Source: Cohnella baijiui
Lineage (GTDB): Bacteria > Bacillota > Bacilli > Paenibacillales > Paenibacillaceae
Length of the DNA stretch: 64,000 nucleotides
Assembly (NCBI RefSeq): GCF_020731285.1
Contig: NZ_JAJFOW010000007.1
Coordinates: 124,001 to 188,000 of the forward strand
Direction: 5' to 3'
Made by a program: the position numbers and the translations under genes. Below the pieces are notes generated by a model. It ran no database searches, was not told where the DNA came from, and was given only the letters and a program-made list of their open reading frames with translations. Within the stretch, counting starts at the first letter, position 1. Each line of letters begins with the position of its first letter. Of this stretch, positions 15,365 through 23,186 are shown in pieces.

Positions 15365-16562
15365 ACGGGAGCCCGCGCTGCGGCCGATCTTTGCGGATCT
15401 GCACGTCCATATCGGCAGCAGCGGAGCGGGCGAGCCCGTCAAGATCAGCGCCAGTCGGCAATTGACGTTCCAGGCGATCGCCGAGGAGGCTTCCGCGCGC
15501 AAGGGGATCGCGCTGGTCGGCGTCATCGATTGCCATTCTCCCGCCGTGCAGACCGACATCGACCGGCTGCTCGACACGGGCGAAATGACGGAGGAGCCGG
15601 ACGGCGGCATCCGCTATCGGCGGACCGTCATCTTGCCCGGCGGCGAGATCGAAGTGCGGGAGCCGGGCGGCGGGCCGTTCCATTTGCTCGCATTTCTCCC
15701 GACGCTCGCCGCGATGCGGGAATGGACGGCCTGGATGCGTCCGCGGATGAAAAACGTCAATCTCAGCTCGCAGCGAATCCGGGCGACGGCGCGTGAGCTG
15801 CAGGACGAGCTGCTCGGCCGGGGCGGACTGCTGATTCCCGCCCACGTCTTCACGCCCCATCGCGGGCTGCTCGGTTGCTCGGCCGACCGTTTGTCCGAGC
15901 GGCTCGACCCGGACGGCATCGCCGCGATCGAGCTCGGTCTGAGCGCGGACAGCGCGATGGCGGGCCATCTGTCCGAACTGGACCACTATGCGTTTTTGAC
16001 GAATTCGGACGCGCATTCGGCAGGGATGATCGGCAGGGAGTGCAACGAGCTGCTGCTCGCCGAGCCGACGTTCGCCGAGCTGGCGAAGGCTCTGCGGGGT
16101 GAAGGCGGGCGGAGAGTGGCGGCGAACCTGGGATTGCATCCGAAGCTCGGCAAATACCATACAACCTACTGTTCGTCGTGCCGCCGCGCGCTGCCCCCCG
16201 ACGCCGAGGACGCCGCCGCGTGCCCGGGCTGCGGCAGCGAGCGCCTCGTGCGAGGCGTGGCGGGGCGGGTGGCGCAGCTGGCGGACCGCGAGAAGCCGTT
16301 CTGGCCGCCGCATCGCCCTCCCTACCGGCATCAGGTGCCGCTGTCCTTCTTTCCGGGCATCGGTCCTCGCATGCGCGAGCGGATGCTCGGAGAGCTGGGC
16401 ACCGAGATGGAGATCCTTCATCGATTAAGCCGGGACGCGATCGCGAGCACGGCGGGCGAAAAGCTCGCGGACGCGATCGTCGCCGCCCGGGAGGGACGGC
16501 TGCTGTTCTCGGCGGGGAGCGGCGGCGCGTACGGGCGTATCGAAACGAATCCGGGCGTATAG
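15351..16562 (+). CDS. Endonuclease Q family DNA repair nuclease (PHP domain)
   Basis: A 403-residue protein. It starts with a PHP metal-binding motif (FADLHVHIG, residues 13-21), continues through GVIDCHSP, PAHVFTPHRG and LTNSDAHS histidine/aspartate motifs, then a four-Cys zinc module (CSSCRR...CPGCGS, about residues 269-296) and a C-terminal helix-hairpin-helix-like part (FPGIGPRMRERM). This is the layout of EndoQ, which nicks DNA 5' to uracil, hypoxanthine, xanthine or abasic sites. The ATG at 15351 sits inside the nudF end. EndoQ is scattered in bacteria, and pairing with a Nudix enzyme suggests a damaged-nucleotide theme (inference). Confidence 0.85.
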   Translation: MSADKREPALRPIFADLHVHIGSSGAGEPVKISASRQLTFQAIAEEASARKGIALVGVIDCHSPAVQTDIDRLLDTGEMTEEPDGGIRYRRTVILPGGEIEVREPGGGPFHLLAFLPTLAAMREWTAWMRPRMKNVNLSSQRIRATARELQDELLGRGGLLIPAHVFTPHRGLLGCSADRLSERLDPDGIAAIELGLSADSAMAGHLSELDHYAFLTNSDAHSAGMIGRECNELLLAEPTFAELAKALRGEGGRRVAANLGLHPKLGKYHTTYCSSCRRALPPDAEDAAACPGCGSERLVRGVAGRVAQLADREKPFWPPHRPPYRHQVPLSFFPGIGPRMRERMLGELGTEMEILHRLSRDAIASTAGEKLADAIVAAREGRLLFSAGSGGAYGRIETNPGV

Positions 16563-16583
16563 CGTCAACCGATCAAGCGGGAA

Positions 16584-16613
16584 GAATACGGAAGACTTGA
16601 TCCGCATACACAT
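16584..16613 (+). promoter_or_regulatory. Sigma-E-type promoter candidate for spoIIM
   Basis: GAATACG (16584-16590), a 14-base spacer and CATACACAT (16605-16613) resemble the sigma-E -35/-10 pair. spoIIM is sigma-E-dependent in B. subtilis. The -35 is weak. Confidence 0.45.
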
Positions 16614-16621
16614 AGGCAAGT

Positions 16622-16640
16622 CCCATTCGAGTCGAATGGG
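16622..16640. repeat. Perfect 19-bp palindrome upstream of spoIIM
   Basis: CCCATTCGA, one G, then TCGAATGGG. It has no T-run and lies just downstream of the candidate promoter, as an operator would. Confidence 0.75.
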
Positions 16641-16672
16641 CGCGCATGCCATGCGGACAAGGAGGGACGGCC

Positions 16673-17332
16673 GTGAACGCTCGCCCTTGGAACCTGGGAG
16701 CCCGGGACAATCTGAATCTATACGTATTCGTCGGCGTGCTGCTGGTCGTCGGGGCGATTTTCGGCGCGCTGCTCGTGAACGCCCTGACGCTGGAGCAGCA
16801 GCAGGATTTGGCGAGCAATCTCGGAAAGTACCTCGCGAGCGCCGGACAGCCGGACAAGCTTCTGCCGGGGGAAGCGTTCCGGGACAGCTTCTTTCTTTAC
16901 GCCAAGTGGCTCGCCTTGATCTGGCTGCTCGGACTGTCGGTGATCGGGCTGCCCCTTGTCCTCGTGCTCGATTTTTTGAAGGGCGTGCTGCTCGGATTCG
17001 CCGTCGGACTCATCGTCCGCCATTTGGCCTGGAAGGGCGTCCTCGTAGCGCTGGCAGCCGTAGCCCCGCAAAATTTGCTCGTCGTGCCCGCTTTGATGAT
17101 GGCGAGCGTGTCCGCGGCGCGGTTCGCTTCCTTTATCGCCCGGGAGCGGCTGTTCCGGCAAAAGGGACGGCTCATGCCTCCTTTCGTCGCACATACGTCG
17201 TCCGCCGCCGCCATGCTCGTCGTGCTGGCGGTCGCCGCGCTTTTCGAAGCTTACGTCTCGCCGCTGCTGCTGGAGCGGGTGTCCGGCATCGCCGCCCAAG
17301 CCGAGTGGACGGCGATATTTGCTAGATTCTAG
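16673..17332 (+). CDS. spoIIM: Stage II sporulation protein M
   Basis: A 219-residue polytopic membrane protein, part of the SpoIIDMP complex that remodels peptidoglycan during engulfment in the mother cell. It has about five hydrophobic segments and matches SpoIIM in length and in the GVLLGFAVGLIV and PQNLLVVPALM regions. GTG 16673 is chosen because AAGGAGG lies 7 bases upstream; the earlier ATG at 16646 would place the ribosome site inside the gene. It sits upstream of fur as in B. subtilis. A palindrome and a sigma-E-like site precede it. Confidence 0.9.
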   Translation: MNARPWNLGARDNLNLYVFVGVLLVVGAIFGALLVNALTLEQQQDLASNLGKYLASAGQPDKLLPGEAFRDSFFLYAKWLALIWLLGLSVIGLPLVLVLDFLKGVLLGFAVGLIVRHLAWKGVLVALAAVAPQNLLVVPALMMASVSAARFASFIARERLFRQKGRLMPPFVAHTSSAAAMLVVLAVAALFEAYVSPLLLERVSGIAAQAEWTAIFARF

Positions 17333-17351
17333 CAAGTCCGGCCGACAAGGT

Positions 17352-17381
17352 TTGACTTCCTAAAGGCCCTCCCCCTATAAT
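17352..17381 (+). promoter_or_regulatory. Sigma-A-type promoter of fur
   Basis: TTGACT (17352-17357) and TATAAT (17376-17381) with an 18-base spacer, about 38 bp upstream of the fur ATG. Confidence 0.8.
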
Positions 17382-17418
17382 AAAATCAAGTGCGCCGTTC
17401 GGCCGGAGGGGGGAGACT

Positions 17419-17907
17419 ATGGAAGCCCGCATTGAGAAAGTGAAACAGCAATTGCAGTCGCAGGGCTACAAGCTGACCCCGCAGCGTGAAGCGACGGTCC
17501 GGGTGCTCCTCGAGAACGAGGAAGACCACTTGAGCGCGGAAGACGTCTTCATGCTCGTGAAGGACATCGCGCCCGAGATTGGGCTCGCGACCGTATACCG
17601 CACTTTGGAGCTGCTGAGCGAGATGCACATCGTCGAGAAGCTGAACTTCGGCGATGGGGTAGCCCGATACGATCTGCGGACGGATACGAACAAGCATCAC
17701 CATCATCACCTGATTTGCGTCCAGTGCGGCACCATGTCCGAGATCATGGAGGACTGGCTGGTTCCGCTGGAAGAGCGCCTGGAGCGGGAGTACGGATTTA
17801 CGGTGCTCGATCACCGACTCGACTTCCAAGGCATCTGCGCCAAGTGCAAAGCCAAGGCGGAGGCCGCCAATGTGCAAGACCCGTCTGCGTCCTCCTCCGT
17901 CACATAA
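17419..17907 (+). CDS. fur: Ferric uptake regulator family protein (Fur)
   Basis: A 162-residue metal-dependent repressor. The winged helix (YKLTPQREATVRVLLEN...GLATVYRTLELLSEMHIVEKLN, residues 17-77) precedes the dimerisation domain with a His-rich metal region (NKHHHHHLICVQCG) and two Cys pairs (CVQC, CAKC) for structural zinc. Length and motifs match B. subtilis Fur more than PerR or Zur, and synteny (spoIIM-fur-yqzK-xerD) agrees. It has its own promoter and ends at a strong terminator. I see no Fur box in its promoter. Confidence 0.9.
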   Translation: MEARIEKVKQQLQSQGYKLTPQREATVRVLLENEEDHLSAEDVFMLVKDIAPEIGLATVYRTLELLSEMHIVEKLNFGDGVARYDLRTDTNKHHHHHLICVQCGTMSEIMEDWLVPLEERLEREYGFTVLDHRLDFQGICAKCKAKAEAANVQDPSASSSVT

Positions 17908-17916
17908 ATGACCGTT

Positions 17917-17966
17917 AAAGAAGGATGCCGCTCCGAGCCGTACGGCCGGGGCGGCATCCTTCTTTT
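17917..17966. terminator. Bidirectional terminator between fur and gpx
   Basis: AAAGAAGGATGCCGC pairs with GCGGCATCCTTCTTT followed by T-rich sequence on the plus strand. It separates two convergent genes. Confidence 0.85.
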
Positions 17967-18003
17967 TGCGCTTGGCGCAACTGCGCCCGTCGGTTTCGAC
18001 GAG

Positions 18004-18480
18004 TCAGAGCAGCGCGCGGATGCGGCTCTCGATTTTTTCCGGCGTTACGGTAGGGGCGAAACGTTTGACGACGCGGCCCTGGCGGTCGACGAGAAACTTG
18101 GTGAAGTTCCACTTGATGCGCTTGGAGCCGAGGAAGCCGGGCGCGTCTTTGGTCAGCCGCCGAAAGAGAGGATGCGCCTCGGGACCGTTCACGTCGATCT
18201 TCGCGTGCAGAGGGAACGAGACGCCGTGGTTGAGCTCGCACGCCTCGGCAATTTCCGCGTCGTTGCCGGGCTCCTGGTTCGCGAATTGGTTGCTGGGGAA
18301 GCCTAACACCGTAAATCCCCGTTCGCCGTATTCGTCGTATAGCTTTTGCAGGCCTTTAAATTGCGGGGCGAAGCCGCATTTCGTCGCCGTGTTGACGATG
18401 AGAAGCACCTTGCCCGCATAGTCGGACAGCTTGTGCCGGTCTCCGCGGATGGTGGTAACTTCGATATCGTAGATGGACAT
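18004..18480 (-). CDS. Glutathione peroxidase family thiol peroxidase (first copy)
   Basis: A 158-residue GPx-fold peroxidase reducing organic hydroperoxides; in Bacilli the reductant is probably thioredoxin or bacillithiol rather than glutathione. The catalytic tetrad is visible: C35 in NTATKCGF, Q in NQFANQEPG, and W/N in KWNFTKF. It is divergent from ohrR with a shared 151-bp regulatory region. Its promoter overlaps an OhrR-type operator. A second, longer gpx lies on the other side of ohrR. Confidence 0.9.
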   Translation of the reverse strand: MSIYDIEVTTIRGDRHKLSDYAGKVLLIVNTATKCGFAPQFKGLQKLYDEYGERGFTVLGFPSNQFANQEPGNDAEIAEACELNHGVSFPLHAKIDVNGPEAHPLFRRLTKDAPGFLGSKRIKWNFTKFLVDRQGRVVKRFAPTVTPEKIESRIRALL

Positions 18481-18512
18481 GACCGATCCTCCCCTTCGAT
18501 TGCGCTCAATTC

Positions 18513-18542
18513 GATTGTATGCAATTAAAAAGATGGCGTCAA
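18513..18542 (-). promoter_or_regulatory. Promoter of the first gpx gene with OhrR operator
   Basis: On the minus strand TTGACG (18537-18542), 17 bases, TACAAT (18514-18519). The dyad GATTGTATGCAATT (18513-18526) covers the -10, so a bound OhrR dimer would block polymerase. Confidence 0.75.
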
Positions 18543-18546
18543 GCGC

Positions 18547-18601
18547 TTGACTTGAGGTCGGCGGTTGTATAGAATTGCCCTTGATTCAATTGTACACAAT
18601 T
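18547..18601 (+). promoter_or_regulatory. Promoter of ohrR-gpx2 with OhrR operator
   Basis: TTGACT (18547-18552), 17 bases, TAGAAT (18570-18575). The perfect dyad AATTGT-AC-ACAATT at 18588-18601 lies just after the expected start site. The sequence resembles the known B. subtilis OhrR box (TACAATT/AATTGTA halves). Confidence 0.75.
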
Positions 18602-18631
18602 TAATGGTTGCGGCGGAAAGGAGGGCGATCG

Positions 18632-19093
18632 ATGGAGAGAGACGAGGCGCTGAAGCTGGAAAACCAGATCTGCTTTGCCATCTACGCTTGCGCCCGGGAG
18701 ATTACGAAGCTTTACCATCCCGTCCTCAAAGAGCTTGGGCTTACCTACACCCAGTACATTGCGATGCTGGCGCTCTGGGAGCGGGACCGCGTGACCGTCA
18801 AGGAGCTCGGCGAACGGCTGTATCTGGATTCCGGGACGCTCACGCCGCTGCTCAAGAAGCTCGAGTCGCTTGGCTACGTCCTGCGCGCCCGCGATCGCAG
18901 CGACGAACGCCAGCTGCTGATCGAAGTGACGGAAGCGGGCCGGGCGCTGAAGGAGAAGGCGTTCGACGTTCCCGAAAAGGTATTTTGCCGAACCGGCTTG
19001 CCGACCGGCGAGCTGGTTGAAATCCGCGAGAAGATGACAGAGCTGATCCGATCGATCCATCCGGCGGAGCAAACGCCCGCCAGTCCCCATTAA
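18632..19093 (+). CDS. ohrR: Organic hydroperoxide-sensing MarR family repressor OhrR
   Basis: A 153-residue MarR-family repressor, close to B. subtilis OhrR in the segments LENQICFAIYACAREITK, TYTQYIAML and GERLYLDSGTLTPLLKKLE. The peroxidatic cysteine is C14, and the two Tyr that hydrogen-bond it (Y28 and Y39) are present. A further C119 lies 105 residues away, the spacing of the redox pair in 2-Cys OhrR of Xanthomonas (C22/C127). Start ATG 18632 follows AAAGGAGG. It is flanked by two glutathione peroxidase genes and no ohr gene, so these are its likely targets. Confidence 0.9.
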   Translation: MERDEALKLENQICFAIYACAREITKLYHPVLKELGLTYTQYIAMLALWERDRVTVKELGERLYLDSGTLTPLLKKLESLGYVLRARDRSDERQLLIEVTEAGRALKEKAFDVPEKVFCRTGLPTGELVEIREKMTELIRSIHPAEQTPASPH

Positions 19094-19109
19094 AAGGAGG
19101 AGTCTAACC

Positions 19110-19655
19110 ATGTCCGTTTACGATTATTCCGCGCGATCCATCAAGGGTGAACCCGTCAGTCTGTCCGCGTATCGCGGCAAAGTGCTCGTCATCGTGAACA
19201 CCGCAAGCAAATGCGGCTTTACGCCCCAATACGAAGGGCTCGAAGCGCTTTATCAGCAATATCGCGACCAAGGGCTCGAGATTTTAGGCTTTCCGTGCGA
19301 TCAATTCGGCGGTCAGGAGCCGGGCAGCGATGCCGAGGTGGAGGCGTTTTGCAAGCTGAACTACGGCGTTACGTTTCCGCTGTTCGAGAAGACGCTCGTC
19401 CGCGGTCCCGAAGCGGCTCCGCTTTTCCACTATTTGACGGACCAGGCGCCGTTCGAGGGCTTCGATACGCAGACGCCGGGAGGCGCAAAAATGCAGGCGT
19501 TTCTGCAGGAAAAGCTGCCTGAGTACTACGAAGGCGACGGCATCAAGTGGAACTTCACGAAATTTCTCGTGGACCGCGAAGGACGCGTCGTCGGACGATT
19601 CGAATCGACCGTCGACCCGGCGTCCTTGTCCTCCCGCATCGAGGCGCTGCTTTAA
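19110..19655 (+). CDS. Glutathione peroxidase family thiol peroxidase (second copy)
   Basis: A 181-residue GPx-family enzyme, 16 bp downstream of ohrR in the same operon. The catalytic residues are C35 (NTASKCGF), Q in DQFGGQEPG and W in KWNFTKF. It differs from the first copy by an insert of about 20 residues near 110-135 and by a second cysteine pair region (FPCDQF, EAFCKL) that could serve as resolving Cys. Ribosome site AGGAGG precedes ATG 19110. Two unlike GPx genes under one OhrR suggest different substrates or locations (inference). Confidence 0.9.
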   Translation: MSVYDYSARSIKGEPVSLSAYRGKVLVIVNTASKCGFTPQYEGLEALYQQYRDQGLEILGFPCDQFGGQEPGSDAEVEAFCKLNYGVTFPLFEKTLVRGPEAAPLFHYLTDQAPFEGFDTQTPGGAKMQAFLQEKLPEYYEGDGIKWNFTKFLVDREGRVVGRFESTVDPASLSSRIEALL

Positions 19656-19690
19656 GTCAGGGTCTGCCCGCTTGCTAAAGCACCTTCGCG

Positions 19691-19730
19691 CCAACCGTCT
19701 CCGTACGTTTCGGAGGCGGTTGGTTTCGTT
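19691..19730 (+). terminator. Terminator of ohrR-gpx2
   Basis: CCAACCGTCTCCG pairs with CGGAGGCGGTTGG, followed by TTTCGTTT. Confidence 0.8.
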
Positions 19731-19831
19731 TGGGCGAGGCGAGAGGCGCGCGGCGAGAATAGCGGCCTGGCATGAACGCTCATCCCCGGACATACGGTGG
19801 TTATGAAGGACAAGACCGGAGGGGAGCGCCC

Positions 19832-20068
19832 ATGAACGAACAACCGCCCAACAAATGGTGGGAGCGCCTGCAGTTCACCCTGCTCTTTATCGTGCTGACG
19901 GTGCTGGTCCACCATCTGTATGGCTGGATGCAGTCCGTCCTGACGCCGATCGATCCGTATCGCGTGCCGGAGGGCAGAGCCGCGAAAGTGTTTCAGGCCG
20001 GCGACCCGGACGCGCGATCCGTCTCGCCGGGGGATCGGCTGAAGCTCTTTTATTGGCTCGGCGAGTGA
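19832..20068 (+). CDS. yqzK: DUF4227 family small membrane protein (YqzK)
   Basis: A 78-residue protein with one N-terminal transmembrane helix (about residues 13-33) and a short outward or cytosolic tail (PIDPYRVPEGRAAKVF...LKLFYWLGE). The sequence and position directly before xerD match the DUF4227/YqzK family of Bacillales. The function is unknown. ATG 19832 follows GGAGGGG. A GC-rich hairpin without T-run (20112-20132) lies between it and xerD. Confidence 0.8.
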   Translation: MNEQPPNKWWERLQFTLLFIVLTVLVHHLYGWMQSVLTPIDPYRVPEGRAAKVFQAGDPDARSVSPGDRLKLFYWLGE

Positions 20069-20189
20069 TCGTCCCGGGAGGAGATGGGGCAGTCGGCGTG
20101 GAAATCATTACGGCGGGCGTTTCGGCGCCCGCCGCGCCTGCCGCAGGAAGACGGACAGGCCCAAGCAAGCTTGAAAGGAAACGCGAGAC

Positions 20190-21107
20190 ATGAACGAAGC
20201 GATCGGGCGGTTTATCGCCCATCTCGGAGAAGCCAAGCGGCTATCTCCGCACACGCTGGACGGCTATCGCCGCGATCTGGCGGATCTGGCGAATTGGCTG
20301 GCGGACCAAGGGGTCGCGCAGCCGGACGGGGTGCGCCCCTATCATCTGAGCGCATACGCGCAGCAGCTGCGCAAGCTGGGCCGTTCGCCCGCGACGATCT
20401 CCCGCCGCATCGTCTCGATCCGCGCCTGGTTCCAATATTTGCAGGCGGCCGGAGAGGCGGGCGCCAATCCCGCGCTGACGCTCGAAGCGCCGCGGCTCGA
20501 GCGCCAGCCGCCGCAGGCAATGCCGCTCGCGGACGTGGAACGGCTGCTTGAAGCCCCCGATACAGGGACACCGGCCGGCGTCCGGGACCGCGCCATGCTG
20601 GAGCTGCTGTACGCGACGGGAATGCGCGTGAGCGAGCTCGTCTCGCTGGACCGGACCGACGTGAGGACGGCGCTCGGCATCGTCGCTTGCCGCGGCGCCG
20701 CCGGCAAGGAGCGGCTCATTCCGATCGGTTCCTTGTGCGGCGAATGGATGATAAAATACGAAGAAGAGGCGCGTCCGGCGCTGCTTGCGGACAAGCCGGA
20801 TCCGGACGCGCTCTTCGTGAACCATCTCGGCCGGCGGATGACGCGACAGGGCTGTTGGAAACTGTTAAAAAAGCATGCGCAAGCCGCCGGCATCGCGGCG
20901 GAAGTGACGCCGCATACGCTGCGCCATTCGTTTGCCGTTCACCTGCTGGAAGGCGGCGCGGATCCGCGGTCCGTCCAGGAAATGATGGGCCATGCGGATT
21001 TGTCCGCCACGATGGTCTATCAGCCGATGGCGAAGCCGAGGCTGAAAGATGTCTACGCGCAAGCCCACCCGCGATCCCGGCGGCCATCGCCGACCGGGGA
21101 CCGCTAA
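20190..21107 (+). CDS. xerD: Site-specific tyrosine recombinase XerD
   Basis: A 305-residue tyrosine recombinase that resolves chromosome dimers at dif with XerC. The SAM-like N-terminal domain (residues 1-90) precedes the catalytic domain with the full set R146 (GMRVSEL), K173, H242 and R245 (HTLRHSF), H268 (MGHADL) and Y277. The segment after the tyrosine is YQPMAKPRLKDVY rather than the common YTHV..., a local divergence that keeps the nucleophile. It lies between yqzK and deoB, the ripX context of B. subtilis. Confidence 0.92.
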   Translation: MNEAIGRFIAHLGEAKRLSPHTLDGYRRDLADLANWLADQGVAQPDGVRPYHLSAYAQQLRKLGRSPATISRRIVSIRAWFQYLQAAGEAGANPALTLEAPRLERQPPQAMPLADVERLLEAPDTGTPAGVRDRAMLELLYATGMRVSELVSLDRTDVRTALGIVACRGAAGKERLIPIGSLCGEWMIKYEEEARPALLADKPDPDALFVNHLGRRMTRQGCWKLLKKHAQAAGIAAEVTPHTLRHSFAVHLLEGGADPRSVQEMMGHADLSATMVYQPMAKPRLKDVYAQAHPRSRRPSPTGDR

Positions 21108-21123
21108 CCGAGGAGGACCGTTT

Positions 21124-22299
21124 ATGCCGAAAGGCCGCATCATCACCATTGTGCTTGACAGCGTCGGCATCGGGGAGCTGCCCGACGCCGACGCTTACGG
21201 AGACGCGGGCGCCCATACGCTCGGTCATATCGCCGGGAGCGTCCCGGATTTCGATCTGCCGAACCTGCGCAAGCTGGGACTCGCGAATATTGCCCCGATC
21301 GGCGACTGGCAGCCCGAAGCTTCACCTGGCGCTTACTACGGCAAAATGGCCGAAGCGTCGGTGGGCAAAGATACGATGACGGGACATTGGGAGCTCATGG
21401 GACTGAAGATCGACACGCCCTTCCGGACGTTTCCGGCCGGGTTCCCGGACGCGCTCCTTTCGGCCTTCGAGGCGGAGACGGGCCGGTCCGTCATCGGCAA
21501 CAAAGCCGCTTCAGGCACCGAAATATTGGACGAGCTCGGCGAAGAGCAGATGCGCAGCGGCGCGTGGATCGTCTATACGTCCGCCGACAGCGTATTTCAA
21601 ATCGCGGCGCACGAGGACGTCATTCCGCTCGAAGAGCTGTACCAGGCCTGCCGCATTGCGCGCCGGCTGACGATGCAGGAGGCGTTTTCGGTCGGGCGCG
21701 TCATCGCGCGCCCATACGTCGGCAATCCCGGCGCCTTCGCGCGGACGCCGAACCGCCACGACTACGCCGTGAAGCCCCCGCAGCCGACCGTGCTCAACGC
21801 GCTGAAGCGCGCGGGCAGCGAGGTCGTGGCCGTAGGCAAGATCAACGACATTTTCAGCGGCGAGGGCATCACCAAGGCCATTCCGACAAAGAGCAACGCG
21901 GACGGGATCGCGGCCACGCTCCGGGAGATGGAGCGAGACTTCGGCGGGCTCGTGTTCACGAACCTCGTCGACTTCGATTCGCTTTACGGCCACCGCCGCG
22001 ATCCGGTCGGATATGCCCGCGCGCTGGAGGAATTCGACCGCGCCGTACCGGCGCTGCTGGAGCGGCTCCGGCCGGACGACCTGCTTATCGTCACCGCCGA
22101 TCACGGCAACGATCCGACGCATGCCGGAACGGACCATACGCGGGAGTACGTGCCGCTGCTCGTCGCCGGACCCGGCCTCCGGTCGCCGGGCGGTCTGGGC
22201 GTGCGCGGCACCTTTGCGGATGTCGCCGCGACGATCGCGGAACGGTTGGAAGCGTCGAAGCCCGCCCATGGCGAATCGATGCTCGGTTTATTGAAATAA
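21124..22299 (+). CDS. deoB: Phosphopentomutase
   Basis: A 391-residue cytosolic enzyme of the alkaline phosphatase superfamily that interconverts (deoxy)ribose 1- and 5-phosphate in nucleoside catabolism. The metal/catalytic motifs are VLDSVGIGELPDA (N-terminus), GKDTMTGHWE with the phosphorylated Thr, and C-terminal TADHGNDPT...DHTREYVPLL. ATG 21124 follows GAGGAGG; longer forms would overlap xerD. It forms an operon with pnp and probably pdp, so the phosphorylase products feed directly into it. Confidence 0.94.
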   Translation: MPKGRIITIVLDSVGIGELPDADAYGDAGAHTLGHIAGSVPDFDLPNLRKLGLANIAPIGDWQPEASPGAYYGKMAEASVGKDTMTGHWELMGLKIDTPFRTFPAGFPDALLSAFEAETGRSVIGNKAASGTEILDELGEEQMRSGAWIVYTSADSVFQIAAHEDVIPLEELYQACRIARRLTMQEAFSVGRVIARPYVGNPGAFARTPNRHDYAVKPPQPTVLNALKRAGSEVVAVGKINDIFSGEGITKAIPTKSNADGIAATLREMERDFGGLVFTNLVDFDSLYGHRRDPVGYARALEEFDRAVPALLERLRPDDLLIVTADHGNDPTHAGTDHTREYVPLLVAGPGLRSPGGLGVRGTFADVAATIAERLEASKPAHGESMLGLLK

Positions 22300-22316
22300 G
22301 ACAGGGAGAGGATAAG

Positions 22317-23141
22317 ATGATCTACCAATCCAAAGCCGTCATCGAAGAAGCGGCCGACTATATCGCGAGCAAGACCGACGTCCGTCCCGAGATCGGCATG
22401 ATCCTCGGATCGGGCCTCGGGGTGCTCGGGGACGATCTGGAAAACGCGGTGACGATTTCGTATGCGGACATTCCTCATTTCCCCGTTTCGACGGTCGAAG
22501 GCCACGCGGGAGAGCTCGTTCTGGGCCGTCTGCAGGGCCGGGACGTCGCCTTGATGCGGGGGCGGTTCCACATGTACGAAGGGTACGAGCCTGAGCGCAC
22601 CGCGCTGCCCGTTCGCGTCATGAAGCAGCTCGGCATCCGGACGCTGTTCGTCACCAACGCGGCCGGCGGCGTGAACCTCGATTACCGGCCGGGCGATCTG
22701 ATGATCATCTCCGACCATCTGAACCTCACCGGACGCAATCCGCTCGTCGGGCCGAACGACAACGCCTTGGGCGTGCGTTTCCCCGACATGTCGGACGCGT
22801 ACGCGCGCCGTCTCCGGACGATCGCCAAGGATACGGCGGCGGAGCTCGGCATTCCGGTACAGGAAGGGGTCTACGCGGGCTTGCTCGGCCCCAACTACGA
22901 GACGCCGGCCGAGATTCGCATGCTGCGGGTCATCGGCGCGGACGCGGTAGGCATGTCGACCGTCTCGGAGGTGCTTGTGGCGCGCCACGCCGGAATCGAG
23001 GTGCTGGGCATCTCGTGCATCAGCAATATGGCCGCGGGCATCCTGGACCAACCGCTGTCCCACGAAGAAGTAATGGAGACGACCGAGCGTGTGAAGCAGC
23101 GGTTTCTGCAGCTCGTGACGGCGCTGCTGCCGAAGCTGTAA
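22317..23141 (+). CDS. pnp: Purine nucleoside phosphorylase (trimeric class)
   Basis: A 274-residue enzyme that phosphorolyses inosine and guanosine to base and ribose 1-phosphate. Motifs of the PNP/MTAP family are visible: MILGSGLG (phosphate site), HFPVSTVEGHAG, MRGRFHMYEGY, TNAAGG and the substrate-binding GPNYETPAE...VGMSTVSE. The start ATG follows GGGAGAGG. It is 17 bp downstream of deoB. Corresponds to B. subtilis pupG. Confidence 0.94.
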   Translation: MIYQSKAVIEEAADYIASKTDVRPEIGMILGSGLGVLGDDLENAVTISYADIPHFPVSTVEGHAGELVLGRLQGRDVALMRGRFHMYEGYEPERTALPVRVMKQLGIRTLFVTNAAGGVNLDYRPGDLMIISDHLNLTGRNPLVGPNDNALGVRFPDMSDAYARRLRTIAKDTAAELGIPVQEGVYAGLLGPNYETPAEIRMLRVIGADAVGMSTVSEVLVARHAGIEVLGISCISNMAAGILDQPLSHEEVMETTERVKQRFLQLVTALLPKL

Positions 23142-23165
23142 AGACCGGCGACGTTCGTACTTGGA

Positions 23166-23186
23166 GTCGCATCAGGTTGATGCGAC
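23166..23186. repeat. Perfect inverted repeat between pnp and pdp
   Basis: GTCGCATCA, a GGT centre, then TGATGCGAC. No T-run follows, so it is either an operator for pdp or an mRNA hairpin. Confidence 0.7.

Noticed and set aside
21387-22316. Long plus-strand frame running into pnp from within deoB
   Set aside because: Its first 310 codons are a +1 shadow of deoB. The pnp ATG at 22317 has a ribosome site and the right family length.
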